Source: Thermoflexia bacterium (GTDB taxonomy: Bacteria > Chloroflexota > Anaerolineae > B4-G1 > DUEL01). From it: 39,692 nucleotides of DNA. The position numbers were made by a program, and so were the translations under genes. Below are positions 25,120-33,876 of this stretch, piece after piece (within the stretch, counting starts at the first letter, position 1; every line of letters begins with the position of its first letter). The stretch lies in contig DUEL01000121.1 of NCBI GenBank assembly GCA_011192125.1, positions 1 through 39,692 of the forward strand, read 5' to 3'. The notes under the pieces were generated by a model that was not told where the DNA came from, searched no databases, and saw only the letters and a program-made list of their open reading frames with translations.

Positions 25120-26488
25120 GCTCCGGCAGGAAGGGAACTCGCTAGGACCGATCTCTGTGGAGGAGTACGGCCTCTCTCCACCGTTGAGCGAAGCGGAGTG
25201 GAGAGCGTTGCAGGCCGCAGCAGAAGTACGCCAGCGATTGGGCCTCACGCTGGTGCTGGATGACCAGGCGTCGCAGGAGCGGGGCAGCCCGGTCTTCCGG
25301 GTGCGGGCTGGTTCGATCGTCGGTGTGGCTCGAGTGGAGTGGGAAGGGCAATCCTTCTCCGTGCATGTCCGTCCCAAAATCCACGGGGCCGACTTTCTGA
25401 CGATGTTCGACTACGCCTACTGGGCCGACCGGACGATCGAACCGCTTCGGCTGGAGGACCCGGTGAGCTTAGCGCCTCTGGCGGGGAACGTTACGGGCCT
25501 GGTGATCCGCTTCTTTCTCCACCGGCTGGGTGAGTTCATCCGACGACATCTGCGGCGCGATTACATCGTGCGACGGGAGGATCTAAACGGTCGGGTGCGG
25601 GGAAAGGTGCTGGCGCAGGATTACCTTCGGCGTAGCCTTCCCCACCGAAAGGATTACATCGTGCCCTGCCAGTTCAGCGAGTTGAGCCGGGACACGCTCT
25701 CCAACCGGATCTTGTTGTGGACGCTCCACCTGTGTGCCCGCGCTGTAGCGACGTTCCCTCAAGAGCAGCGCCGTCTGCTGTTGCCCCTCATTAACGCCCG
25801 ACGGCAGGCGCTGGGCGGTGTCACCCTCACCCCTATCCGTCTGAGTGACTTTGGGCGGGTCCGGTACACCGGCTTGCATGCCGCGTACCGTCCCATCCAT
25901 GCCCTCTGTCGCTTTATCTGTAGGTCGTTCCAAATGGAAAACGAGGCTGGCACGGCGGAGTTCCGTGAGTTCACGCTGGATATGAACGACCTGTTCGAGC
26001 GGTTTGTGCGGGGGGTGTTGCGTATCCACGTGGGGCACCGCTTCGTAGCGGATAAACGAGACCTTGTCCGTTCTTATGACCTGGGATCTGGGGCAGGAGA
26101 GAAATGGATCGAACTGGACGGACTGGTGAAGGATGAGGATGGAAAGCCCTGCTGCGTCGTGGAGTGCAAGTACCGGGAAGTATGGGAGCCAATCGAGGGA
26201 GAGGACACCCTCACCGTTGCCGGGGGACGGATTCGAAGTAGCGACGTTTACCAGACAATTGCTTACGCCACCCATAAGGACTTGCAGGCATCGGCGGTTG
26301 TGCTGGTCTACCCCGTAGTAGGTGGAGATGCCCGGGTGGTCGGCCCGATAGAGGCGTTCGGCCTCCGGCCCGGCTGCGATGAGCCAGTGACCGTCTCGCT
26401 CGTTGGCGTGGAGATCGGCGAGCGCATGCGGGAAAGCCTTCGGGATTTCGTCAGACAGGTCGAAGCAATCTCGCACCGAGGCGGATGA
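25097..26488 (+). CDS. McrC-like nuclease subunit
   Basis: 463 residues if GTG 25097 is used (overlap of 23 bp with McrB2). GTG 25157 is an alternative but would remove the first beta strand (ISVEEYG). The N-terminal half is the McrB-binding finger region (FSVHVRPKIHGADFLTMFDYAYW, DLNGRVRGKVLAQDYLRR, FSELSRDTLSNRIL). LFERFVRGVL (299-308) leads into a PD-(D/E)xK nuclease: D341 in ELDGLV and E356-x-K358 in VVECKYRE. It would cut modified or invading DNA when driven by the McrB ring. The gene is the last of the long plus-strand block; no terminator is visible after it. Confidence 0.8.
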   Translation: MAGWQGSELRQEGNSLGPISVEEYGLSPPLSEAEWRALQAAAEVRQRLGLTLVLDDQASQERGSPVFRVRAGSIVGVARVEWEGQSFSVHVRPKIHGADFLTMFDYAYWADRTIEPLRLEDPVSLAPLAGNVTGLVIRFFLHRLGEFIRRHLRRDYIVRREDLNGRVRGKVLAQDYLRRSLPHRKDYIVPCQFSELSRDTLSNRILLWTLHLCARAVATFPQEQRRLLLPLINARRQALGGVTLTPIRLSDFGRVRYTGLHAAYRPIHALCRFICRSFQMENEAGTAEFREFTLDMNDLFERFVRGVLRIHVGHRFVADKRDLVRSYDLGSGAGEKWIELDGLVKDEDGKPCCVVECKYREVWEPIEGEDTLTVAGGRIRSSDVYQTIAYATHKDLQASAVVLVYPVVGGDARVVGPIEAFGLRPGCDEPVTVSLVGVEIGERMRESLRDFVRQVEAISHRGG

Positions 26489-26608
26489 CGCATCGAAATC
26501 TCGGAACCTCTAGATGGAAAGTGCTCTTTGCCCCCTGTTCCGCGTGATGTCCACCCTTCACCTCCCGAAGGGATCGACCTGGCACCGACCCGCGACGAAC
26601 ACCAGGAG

Positions 26609-26637
26609 TTGACATCCTCCCTCGTCCAATGTACAAT
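26609..26637 (+). promoter_or_regulatory. Near-consensus promoter of the AbrB/PIN pair
   Basis: TTGACA (26609-26614) and TACAAT (26632-26637) with a 17-bp spacer. The predicted start of transcription near 26644 excludes the in-frame ATG at 26636 as the antitoxin start. Confidence 0.75.
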
Positions 26638-26668
26638 GGCATCAGAAATTCTGACAAAGAAGGAGGCC

Positions 26669-26953
26669 GTGCAGACTAGCGGTCCGGTCGTGGTGCAGGT
26701 GCGGGATCGGGGGCAGATTACCATCCCCGCCGAAATACGGCGTGAGATGGGGATCGAGGAGGGAGACATCTTCACGCTGATCCGGCTGGGGGAGACCCTC
26801 ATCGCCACCCGCAAGCGGCTCGTGGCCCCGGAAGTAGCCGAAGCCATTGAAGCCCTGATGCGGGAGGAGGGAATCACGCTGGAAGATCTCCTGGAGGGTT
26901 TGGAGGAGGAGCGCAGGAAATACGTCGAGGAGCGGTACGGCATTGAGACCTAG
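26669..26953 (+). CDS. AbrB/MazE-type antitoxin
   Basis: 94 residues from GTG 26669. The swapped-hairpin motif is VVQVRDRGQITIPAEIRREMGIEEGDIFTLIRL (about residues 7-40), typical of SpoVT-AbrB antitoxins. The C-terminal half (EAIEALMREEGITLEDLLEGLEEE) is an acidic helix that would bind the toxin. AAGGAGG lies only 2 nt before GTG 26669, unusually close; a CTG at 26651 is the alternative upstream start, and the promoter excludes anything earlier. The downstream PIN gene overlaps its 3' end by 11 bp. Together they form a VapBC-like module that can stabilise the island. Confidence 0.75.
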   Translation: MQTSGPVVVQVRDRGQITIPAEIRREMGIEEGDIFTLIRLGETLIATRKRLVAPEVAEAIEALMREEGITLEDLLEGLEEERRKYVEERYGIET

Positions 26954-27383
26954 GGTTTTCCTGGATACCAGCGCCCTCATTGCCGGCCTCGTCTCCCCCG
27001 GAAGGGCCAGCAACCTGATCCTCTCCCTCGCCGAGGCGGAAGTCATCACGCTGGTGATCTCCGAGGAGGTGCTGATAGAGCCGGACTGCAACCTGAGGGC
27101 GCGTCTCCCCAGGGCGATCCCCGAGTACCGGCGGTTCCTCGCCGCTTGCCCCATTGAAAAGGCCGACCCACCCGATGCTGCCGAAGTCGCTGCCGCTGCG
27201 GAGATCATCCACCTCAAAGACGCCCCTATCCTGGCAGCGGCGATGGCCCTGCGGGTGGACTACCTGGTGACGCTGGACCGGAGGCATTTCCTGGACGATC
27301 CCGAGGTTGCCCGCCGCTCCGGCCTGCGCATAGGGACCCCCGGCGACTTCCTGGCCTGGCTGAGGAGCCAGTTGGAGCGATAG
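26943..27383 (+). CDS. PIN-domain toxin
   Basis: 146 residues from TTG 26943 (GGAG upstream), overlapping the antitoxin end. PIN residues: RVFLDTSALIAGLVS (first Asp at residue 8), an acidic residue in ISEEVLIEP, and KDAPILAAAMALRVDYLVTLDRRHF with the last metal-binding acids. PIN toxins are Mg-dependent endoribonucleases that cut tRNA, rRNA or mRNA when the antitoxin is lost. A perfect-stem terminator follows at 27411-27437. No sign of truncation. Confidence 0.8.
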   Translation: MRPRVFLDTSALIAGLVSPGRASNLILSLAEAEVITLVISEEVLIEPDCNLRARLPRAIPEYRRFLAACPIEKADPPDAAEVAAAAEIIHLKDAPILAAAMALRVDYLVTLDRRHFLDDPEVARRSGLRIGTPGDFLAWLRSQLER

Positions 27384-27410
27384 GAAAAACTCATCGGAGC
27401 CCTACTGCCA

Positions 27411-27437
27411 GCCCCTGGACGCCTCCCAGGGGCCTTT
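27411..27437 (+). terminator. Intrinsic terminator after the PIN gene
   Basis: GCCCCTGG (27411-27418) and CCAGGGGC (27426-27433) form a perfect 8-bp stem with a 7-nt loop, followed by CTTTGTGTT. Confidence 0.55.
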
Positions 27438-27459
27438 GTGTTCCCCCACATCGTGCTGC

Positions 27460-27487
27460 TTGACGCTTCTGGTGGATATGGTAAAAT
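27460..27487 (+). promoter_or_regulatory. Promoter of the tyrosine recombinase
   Basis: TTGACG (27460-27465) and TAAAAT (27482-27487) with a 16-bp spacer, about 105 bp before the recombinase start. The repeats at 27504-27584 lie between it and the gene, where a bound protein would block transcription. Confidence 0.55.
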
Positions 27488-27503
27488 CGTCGTAGATGGC
27501 ATT

Positions 27504-27584
27504 ATATACGGCTCTATATACGATAAAAGCGCCGTATATGGCGTAGAAAACGGGGAACTAACGGGCCAAAATAAGGCCGTATAT
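27504..27584. repeat. Repeated ATATACGGC/GCCGTATAT sites
   Basis: Four related half-sites lie in 81 bp of AT-rich DNA: ATATACGGC (27504), ATATACGA (27516), GCCGTATAT (27531) and GCCGTATAT (27576). The first and third form an inverted pair. They may be arm-type sites of the recombinase downstream or operators controlling it. The AT content differs sharply from the surroundings. Confidence 0.5.
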
Positions 27585-27591
27585 TCGGGAG

Positions 27592-28596
27592 ATGACCGAG
27601 ATCCTAGACCGCTTTCGTGCCCACTTAGAGGGCCTCGACCGCAGCCCCCGCACCGTCCGGCTGCGGCTGGACGACCTGAGAGCCTTCGCCGCCTGGTTCG
27701 AGCAGTCCACCGGCCGGGGGTTCGACCCCGTAGCCGTCACCCCGCCCGACGTGCGCGACTACCGCGCCTACCTCCAGTCCGTCCGCGGCCTCAAGCCCAA
27801 CTCCGTCAACCGTGCCCTCTCCAGCCTCTCCGTCTTCTTCACCTGGGCGCGGGACGAGGGGATGGTGGCCACTAACCCCTGCAAAGGGATACGGCCCGTG
27901 GAACAGCAACCCCGCCCGCCCCGCTGGCTCGACCGGCGGGAGCAGGCCGCCCTCCGCCGCGCCCTGCGGGAGGTGGTCCAGTTGGCCGAACTGAAGGCCC
28001 GCCTGGCCGGGGAGGTCACCCCCGCCCTGATCCGCGCCCGCCGCGACCAGGCCCTCTTCGCCCTGATGCTCGACACCGGCCTGCGCGTGGCGGAGGTGTG
28101 CAACCTCCGGCTGGCCGACGTGGTGCTCAACGACCGAAGCGGCCACTTGGTGGTCCGCTCCGGCAAGCGGGGGAAGTACCGGGAGGTGCCGTTGAACAAA
28201 TCGGCCCGCAACGCCTTGCGGGCGTGGTTGGAGGTTCGGCCGGAGGTGGAGGACAACCACCTGCTGTTGGGCCGGGACCGGGAGCCGTTGCGACCCCGTG
28301 GGGTGCAGCGCCGGGTGGCCCACTACGCCCGCCGGGCGGGGCTGGAGGGAGTGACACCTCACGCGCTGCGCCACACCTTCGCCAAGAACCTGGTGGACGC
28401 GGGCCGGCCGCTGACGGAGGTGGCGGCCCTCCTGGGCCACGCCCGGCTGAACACCACCGCCGTCTACACCCAACCCGGCCGGGAGGACCTGCGCCGGGCG
28501 GTGGAGGCGGTGGATTGGGAAGGAGAGAACAAAAGGCAAGAATGGTCAACTCGTGCCCAAATGGTCTATAATCCACCGCACGGCCCCCAAAAGTGA
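27592..28596 (+). CDS. XerC/XerD-type tyrosine recombinase
   Basis: 334 residues. Residues 1-100 are a SAM-like core-binding domain (LDRSPRTVRLRLDDLRAFAAWF). The catalytic domain has all six residues: Arg in DTGLRVAEVCNLRLADV, Lys in RSGKRGKYREVPL, HALRHTF (H-x-x-R), LGHARLNTTAVYTQP (His and nucleophilic Tyr). It is somewhat longer than Xer (about 300), and phage or element integrases can look like this. ATG 27592 has GGGAG directly adjacent, with no spacing, so initiation may be weak or leaderless. The 3' end overlaps the convergent GmhB-like gene by about 50 bp. It likely mobilised part of the island; the target site is not visible. Confidence 0.85.
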   Translation: MTEILDRFRAHLEGLDRSPRTVRLRLDDLRAFAAWFEQSTGRGFDPVAVTPPDVRDYRAYLQSVRGLKPNSVNRALSSLSVFFTWARDEGMVATNPCKGIRPVEQQPRPPRWLDRREQAALRRALREVVQLAELKARLAGEVTPALIRARRDQALFALMLDTGLRVAEVCNLRLADVVLNDRSGHLVVRSGKRGKYREVPLNKSARNALRAWLEVRPEVEDNHLLLGRDREPLRPRGVQRRVAHYARRAGLEGVTPHALRHTFAKNLVDAGRPLTEVAALLGHARLNTTAVYTQPGREDLRRAVEAVDWEGENKRQEWSTRAQMVYNPPHGPQK

Positions 28597-29193
28597 ATCA
28601 GCGACATAGTTGGGCTGTACGTCCCCCGCCCGCATAATCTCTTCATATGTCCTTTGACCCCAACCAGTGAGGACGAGAATCGTTTGACAGCCACAGAAAT
28701 GTCCCGCCTCAAGATCCGATCGCTTATCTCCCACGACGAAGCACCGGCTTAGAGAAAGTCCCAAGTCTACCGCTGCCTGCAGTAAGAGCCCGGGCCGAGG
28801 CTTTCGACAATCACAGGGGAGACCGTCAGGGGAATGAGGGCAATAATAAAGAGCATCATAGTAGGCCCCGCGCTCCCTCAGCGCGCGCCAGAGGGCGTCA
28901 CTCACAGCCTCAAATTCAGCCTGATCCATCAACCCACGTCCGAGCGCGGACTGGTTAGTAACGATTACCACCGGAATGCCGTGCGCGTTCAATTGTGCTA
29001 GGGCCTCCCCGACGCCCGGTAGCAGCACTAGATCCCCTGGGCGGCGGAGGTAACCTTTTTCAACGTTGATCGTCCCGTCGCGGTCTACGAACACGGCCGG
29101 ACGGGTATGGAGGACACCCCTCTGCTCCAAGAAATGCCGTAATTCTGATAGCGATGATCGCATCATTAATAAGGGGGGAGGTATTTTTCTCAT
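28546..29193 (-). CDS. GmhB-like HAD phosphatase
   Basis: 215 residues. HAD motif I is FVDRDGTINVE (nucleophile and acid/base Asp), motif II VTNQS followed by ALGRG, and the zinc loop CPHSPDGLPCDCRKPRPG, which marks the D-glycero-D-manno-heptose 1,7-bisphosphate 7-phosphatase (GmhB) family. Motif IV is FVVGDKRSDLEAG. GmhB removes the 7-phosphate in nucleotide-activated heptose synthesis; related histidinol phosphatases share the loop. The N-terminal 30 residues extend beyond the core. ATG 29193 is chosen because AAGGGTGATGAAAGG precedes it. It is divergent from the GlmM-like gene, so the two sugar-phosphate enzymes share a control region. Confidence 0.75.
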   Translation of the reverse strand: MRKIPPPLLMMRSSLSELRHFLEQRGVLHTRPAVFVDRDGTINVEKGYLRRPGDLVLLPGVGEALAQLNAHGIPVVIVTNQSALGRGLMDQAEFEAVSDALWRALRERGAYYDALYYCPHSPDGLPCDCRKPRPGLLLQAAVDLGLSLSRCFVVGDKRSDLEAGHFCGCQTILVLTGWGQRTYEEIMRAGDVQPNYVADSLLGAVRWIIDHLGTS

Positions 29194-29301
29194 CCTTTCA
29201 TCACCCTTTTCATCTTCCCACCTCGCTGAATCGGTCTGCGTATCGCTGGGAATCTATAGTTACCTTATCTTTCCGCCAGAGAGAGTTTCCGCCAATTTCT
29301 C

Positions 29302-29333
29302 TTGATTCTCCATTCATCTTGTGATAAGATGAA
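29302..29333 (+). promoter_or_regulatory. Promoter and overlapping operator of the phosphomutase
   Basis: TTGATT (29302-29307) and TAAGAT (29325-29330) with 17 bp between. The -10 lies inside a perfect inverted repeat TTCATCTT-GTGAT-AAGATGAA (29313-29333), a likely repressor site. Direct repeats TTTCCGCCA at 29270 and 29286 lie in the same divergent region. Confidence 0.6.
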
Positions 29334-29350
29334 CTTGGAGGGGTACGAGG

Positions 29351-30796
29351 ATGAGAAAGCGGCTTTTCGGCGCAGATGGTGTGCGAGGAATCATAGACCG
29401 ATACCCTCTCCGGCGAGAGGATGCTGAACGACTTGGTCGCGCGGTGGGAAAGTGGCTACGAGAGCAATTCTTGAGCCCTTCTTTCCTCATCGGTACTGAT
29501 ACACGGGAATCCTGTCACCGCCTGAAGGCTGCCTTCGTGGAAGGCCTGACCCGCGCGGGCGTCCGAGTGGTAGATGCAGGAATCCTTCCCACCGCGGCGG
29601 TATCCTTCCTAATCGCTAGCAAAGGCTTCTTCGCCGGAGGCGCGATGGTCTCCGCCTCCCACAACCCCATTGAGGAGAATGGCATCAAGATTTTCTCTCA
29701 TCGGGGCACCAAAATAGATGACTACACTGAAGAGTTTCTGGAAAGCCTGTTCTTCGGGGACGAACCTCTCCCTTTCGAAATCCGCCCTGCAACCATAACT
29801 ACTGAGCCGGATTACGCACGGCAATATGCGCATGCTCTTGCAAGGGAATATCGGGATTACGAATGGTCAGCCTGCCGGATTGTGGTAGACTGCGCCAATG
29901 GGGCTGCTTACTGGGTAGGTCCCCTGGTGATGAATTTGCTGAACCTTCCCCACACGCTGATGAACGTTTCCCCTGATGGCCTCAACATAAACCGACGGGC
30001 CGGCAGTGAGTTCGTGCGCTGTACTCCTGAGTGGCTTGCCGCTCGGGTACGCCAGCGCGACGCAGATGTAGGCATTGCCCTGGACGGGGATGCCGACCGG
30101 TTGATCCTAGTGGATCGCGATGGCCTCATCTATGATGGTGATATGACCTTGGCCATTCTGGCCCTCAAGCTTCAACGCGAGCGAAGATTATCCCAAGATA
30201 CCGTTGTGATCACCACGATGAGCAATTCCGCCCTTCCCCGCTACCTTCGTCGCCACGGTATCCACACCCGGATGGTCCGCAACGGAGACAAGTACGTTAC
30301 GCAGATGCTACTGGAGGCCAACTTGACCCTGGGAGGCGAAGAAGTGGGTCATATCATTCTACACACGGACGATGCCCACGTGACTGGAGACGGACTGCGT
30401 ACTGCGTTGGCCGTGCTGGGAGAACTGACCCGGTGGCCCGACGCGACGTTACGAGATCTCGCGCCGGGAATGCGCAAGTGGCCCCAGGTCAAGGCATCTG
30501 TGTGGATCGGGCGGCGCACCGATGTCCCCGCCGACAAGATCCCCGGCCTACGAGAGCTTCTCCACCGCACGCGGGAAGCCATCCCTGATCTGACAAGGTT
30601 GGAATGCCGACCAGCCAGCACGGAGCCCGTCTACCGGATTATGCTGGAATCATACAAAACGAGCATAGAAGTCCTGGCCCAACACGTGTGCCGCCTAGCT
30701 CAACCTATCCAGCGGCACTTCGGATGTGAAGGTCGTCCCATCGAGATATGGAATTGCGTCGCCGGAGGACGAATTCCTCCGATGGATTCCCCCTAG
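29351..30796 (+). CDS. GlmM-like phosphohexomutase
   Basis: 481 residues, alpha-D-phosphohexomutase superfamily. The N-terminus RLFGADGVRGI is GlmM-like. The phosphoserine loop is VSASHNP (Ser103), the metal loop LDGDADRL (245-251), the sugar-binding loop GGEEVGH, and the C-terminal phosphate loop RPASTEPVYRI. GlmM converts glucosamine-6-P to glucosamine-1-P for cell wall synthesis. A phosphomannomutase role is possible, and the protein is about 30 residues longer than typical GlmM. SD GGAGGGG precedes ATG 29351. Its stop overlaps that of the convergent ATPase/TPR gene by 4 bp (CTAG), with no terminator between them. Confidence 0.75.
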   Translation: MRKRLFGADGVRGIIDRYPLRREDAERLGRAVGKWLREQFLSPSFLIGTDTRESCHRLKAAFVEGLTRAGVRVVDAGILPTAAVSFLIASKGFFAGGAMVSASHNPIEENGIKIFSHRGTKIDDYTEEFLESLFFGDEPLPFEIRPATITTEPDYARQYAHALAREYRDYEWSACRIVVDCANGAAYWVGPLVMNLLNLPHTLMNVSPDGLNINRRAGSEFVRCTPEWLAARVRQRDADVGIALDGDADRLILVDRDGLIYDGDMTLAILALKLQRERRLSQDTVVITTMSNSALPRYLRRHGIHTRMVRNGDKYVTQMLLEANLTLGGEEVGHIILHTDDAHVTGDGLRTALAVLGELTRWPDATLRDLAPGMRKWPQVKASVWIGRRTDVPADKIPGLRELLHRTREAIPDLTRLECRPASTEPVYRIMLESYKTSIEVLAQHVCRLAQPIQRHFGCEGRPIEIWNCVAGGRIPPMDSP

Positions 30797-33700
30797 AAGA
30801 GACCGAAAACATCTTGGAACAGACCCTGCGCTAGCTCAGGGGGCAGACGGTACTCCTCAATCCACCGAGGGAAATGCTCCTGGGTGATCTCACGAACCAG
30901 GTCGGGAGGACATCCCTGGAAACGTCGATAAATCCGGGCATAGGTCAAGCGGTTGACAAACGTCTCACCTGAGTACTCGTTAAAGTAGCAGACAGCCAGG
31001 AGATAATGGCGGGCCGTTTCGAGCAACGCCTCCCGATCGGGGATCTCCGCAGGCTGATTGGGACTTCCGGCTCGGATGCGCCCCCGTTCAAAAGCGATGG
31101 CACCAGCCAAGAGTTCTACCTGCCCCATCAAGCGGTAATAGGCATCCACCCGATCGGCCTCGGGAACCTCAGCCAGCCCAACGCCCTCGCGGATTTTGTA
31201 TTCATCCGGTATCTTTCCCCGGATTTCCTCTAGATGGCGCTCTGCCTCCTCGTACTGCCCAGCCCGTGTGGTCAGCACCGCAAGGTCCTGCAGGGAGTCC
31301 AATTCTTCTACGGTATAGTTGTGTTCCGTTGCTGCCTTGATGGCCCGGCGGAACCAGGTGCGTCCCTGTGCCAACGCGATCTCTTGCTCCGATTCCGAGG
31401 CTCCCTGGTAGATAAGCAGGAAATGACGGGCACGGTAACAGCACGCCAACTCATTGTAGGCCTGGACCTCGCGGATCGGCTCTTGGACCGAGACGGAGAA
31501 GATACGCACTGCCTCCTTTAAATCGGCTTCTGCCAGATCGGTAAACCGCATAGCGTCGTCTGGGGAAATACCTTGCTCGCGCCACATATCAGCCAGGTTC
31601 CGGTAGATCATCCCTCGCGTCAGTAAGCCCAACCCGATACCCCGATCCACCTCAGCCCGTCGGAAGCGGCTTAGCGCGTCCTCTGCCGCCCGGAGTGCAG
31701 GATCAATCCGGCCGAAGCGAAGAAGTGCGAGCGCTAGTGAGTTGGCGCTCAGAGCTTCCCGATAACTCAGCCTCAATTTCTTTCGGATCCCCATCCCATT
31801 CTGGATCAACTGGAGGGATCGGAACTCACCTCCCAACAACGCGTAGACCCTCCCCATATTATCGTTGGAGTTGGCCAGTTCCTCCTCCAAGTTGGCTATA
31901 CGGAAGAAGCGGATGGCCCGCTGGAAATCGCGGATAGCCCGCCGGTACTTCCCCTGGTACATCCAGCGCATGTACCCCAGGTTGTTGTAGGTACGCCCCA
32001 GCACCAAGCATAGCCGCCACAGGTCGAAGGGATCCATCCCCTCCTTCTTGCTCGAGATTTCGGCCAGTTCCGCAGGCGAGTACCGATCTCCAATCAGATC
32101 GACAATCTGATTATACATCTCCTCGGCCTTCGAGATCTCGTAGCCGTACATCTCTGCTTGAGCGTACCAGAGGAGGAACTCTGCAAATGGGAGGGCGTAT
32201 CGCTGGGGGTCCCGACGGTGCATCTCCTCGGCTACCGAGAGAGACTCCTTCCCTACACGCCGGGCTAAATCCATTTTGCCCCGGATGGTGTACCGCTTGA
32301 TCCACTGGGTAGCGCTGTCCAGACGGAAATCATCGACGAGCTCAGGGAACAGCGTCTCCACGTTCGCTCGATCGATGAGACTGCTCAGTGAGTATCCTGG
32401 CTCCTCCTCAGAGGAAGCGCTCACGAGGAACAATGCCATAGCGTCCCGCAGCCGCATATCCAGGCCGGTCTGGGCGCCACGAATGGCCTGGTCGGATTGC
32501 TGTAGGTACCACTGATAACCGGCGATCGGATCCACCCGCATCCGGTAGACGAGGGAATCCACCAACAAGTCGGGGGCCGGAAAGGCACGCCGCCCTCGTT
32601 GCGCCATGGATGCCTCTGCAATGTGGTCCTCGTACCAGGTCAGGATACGTCTACTGTCTTGTCGCACCTGTTCCGGCGTCAGCAGCACCTCATCGCAAAG
32701 AGTGTACATAGCGTCGTGGAGAAAGTAGGTGCGCCGCTCGACACGCTCGTCGCTCCCCGGCACCACCGCGGAGACCTGGCGCACCTTGATGAAAGGAAGC
32801 GTCTCCATCCGCTCTAGCTCGCGGATGAGGTCATCGACCCACTGCGGCTCCAGGAACCGAAGCAGATCCGTGAACAGGCCGTTGCGCGCTAGCGCCAGGT
32901 ACCGAAGCAACGTCTGGCGCTCAGGGCTGGCGAGGTTCATATACGCCCCTATAAGGGCCCGTCCCACCGCTTTTAAGCCGCCCGGCGCTTGCAGGGCCTG
33001 CCGGATATGCGTTAGATCCCCCGTCTCCACCAGGGCCTGCAACGCGAGATCCAGCAACAGGGGGTTCCCCCCTGTCTGGCGTGCAAGAAGAATTCTTAGA
33101 TCTTCGGCCAGCAAAGGGCGCAGGACCGGGTAGCGGTTCATTCGGTCGGAGAAGAACTCCTTCAACTCAGCCTCGTCCAATGGGCCCAGCTGCACGCGGT
33201 AGAGTTCGATGGGAGGGCGACCATTCTGGGCCCGATCCTCGTTAGCCCGCTCTACCGCTTTGGTCAGAGCCTCGTAGAAACGATCGGCCCGCCGTCCCAG
33301 GAGAAGCACCACCCCTTGCCGCAAGTGGGAGATCTGGAAGATCAGCCAGCCCATTACGGAAGCGGTGTCGTCGAAGAGCCCCATCTCTTTCTGTGTGGGG
33401 TCCGCGGCCCACTCCAACCGTTCCACGGTGTCGAAAGCGAACACCAGACGCCAGTCCTTCGCGATCTCTTCCAACCCTTTAGCAAAGGCGGTCTCCACTG
33501 CCCGACGCTGTTCCTCCAGACTGCCCCCTGTCACGCCTCCCTTAAACCAGGCGTCATAAAGAGTACGCGCCTCCTTATACGCATCGAACTCATAGCCGCT
33601 CTGAGGGAGGTTCCGGATCAGCCGTTGTTCCATCCCCTGGTTGCTGTTGGTATCGGGGTCATAAATATCCAGAATCCCCGACCAAGCAATCTTGCCCCTC

Positions 33701-33876
33701 TGTGCCGGTTCATACCCCGTGGGGCTGCCCAGGCGGGTGCCCAAATCGCGGGCCAAGAACGTCTTTCCCATCCCGGCGGGGGCTTCTATCAGATAGACGA
33801 CGGCACTCTGGTCTTCGGTGATAATGCGCTCGTAAATCTCATCGGCTATCCGGCGGGGAATCCACAAGTGATCCAT
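30793..33876 (-). CDS. P-loop ATPase with C-terminal TPR-like repeats
   Basis: 1027 residues from ATG 33876, chosen because AGGAGGT ends 6 nt upstream; two GTG codons before it lie too close to the SD. The N-terminal ATPase has Walker A EAPAGMGKT (31-39), Walker B RLVFAFDTVERL (D149) and a sensor-like VVLLLGRRAD. A lid and winged-helix region (about 240-420) is followed by some 550 residues of helical repeats with TPR-like pairs (YNNLGYMRWMYQGKYRRAIRDFQRAI; EEAERHLEEI). This is the STAND layout: a sensor repeat array on an ATPase switch, without a recognisable effector. It is the last gene of the TIR operon and its ATG overlaps the previous stop by one base. It may sense the trigger, with the TIR protein as effector (inference). 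Confidence 0.8.
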   Translation of the reverse strand: MDHLWIPRRIADEIYERIITEDQSAVVYLIEAPAGMGKTFLARDLGTRLGSPTGYEPAQRGKIAWSGILDIYDPDTNSNQGMEQRLIRNLPQSGYEFDAYKEARTLYDAWFKGGVTGGSLEEQRRAVETAFAKGLEEIAKDWRLVFAFDTVERLEWAADPTQKEMGLFDDTASVMGWLIFQISHLRQGVVLLLGRRADRFYEALTKAVERANEDRAQNGRPPIELYRVQLGPLDEAELKEFFSDRMNRYPVLRPLLAEDLRILLARQTGGNPLLLDLALQALVETGDLTHIRQALQAPGGLKAVGRALIGAYMNLASPERQTLLRYLALARNGLFTDLLRFLEPQWVDDLIRELERMETLPFIKVRQVSAVVPGSDERVERRTYFLHDAMYTLCDEVLLTPEQVRQDSRRILTWYEDHIAEASMAQRGRRAFPAPDLLVDSLVYRMRVDPIAGYQWYLQQSDQAIRGAQTGLDMRLRDAMALFLVSASSEEEPGYSLSSLIDRANVETLFPELVDDFRLDSATQWIKRYTIRGKMDLARRVGKESLSVAEEMHRRDPQRYALPFAEFLLWYAQAEMYGYEISKAEEMYNQIVDLIGDRYSPAELAEISSKKEGMDPFDLWRLCLVLGRTYNNLGYMRWMYQGKYRRAIRDFQRAIRFFRIANLEEELANSNDNMGRVYALLGGEFRSLQLIQNGMGIRKKLRLSYREALSANSLALALLRFGRIDPALRAAEDALSRFRRAEVDRGIGLGLLTRGMIYRNLADMWREQGISPDDAMRFTDLAEADLKEAVRIFSVSVQEPIREVQAYNELACCYRARHFLLIYQGASESEQEIALAQGRTWFRRAIKAATEHNYTVEELDSLQDLAVLTTRAGQYEEAERHLEEIRGKIPDEYKIREGVGLAEVPEADRVDAYYRLMGQVELLAGAIAFERGRIRAGSPNQPAEIPDREALLETARHYLLAVCYFNEYSGETFVNRLTYARIYRRFQGCPPDLVREITQEHFPRWIEEYRLPPELAQGLFQDVFGLF

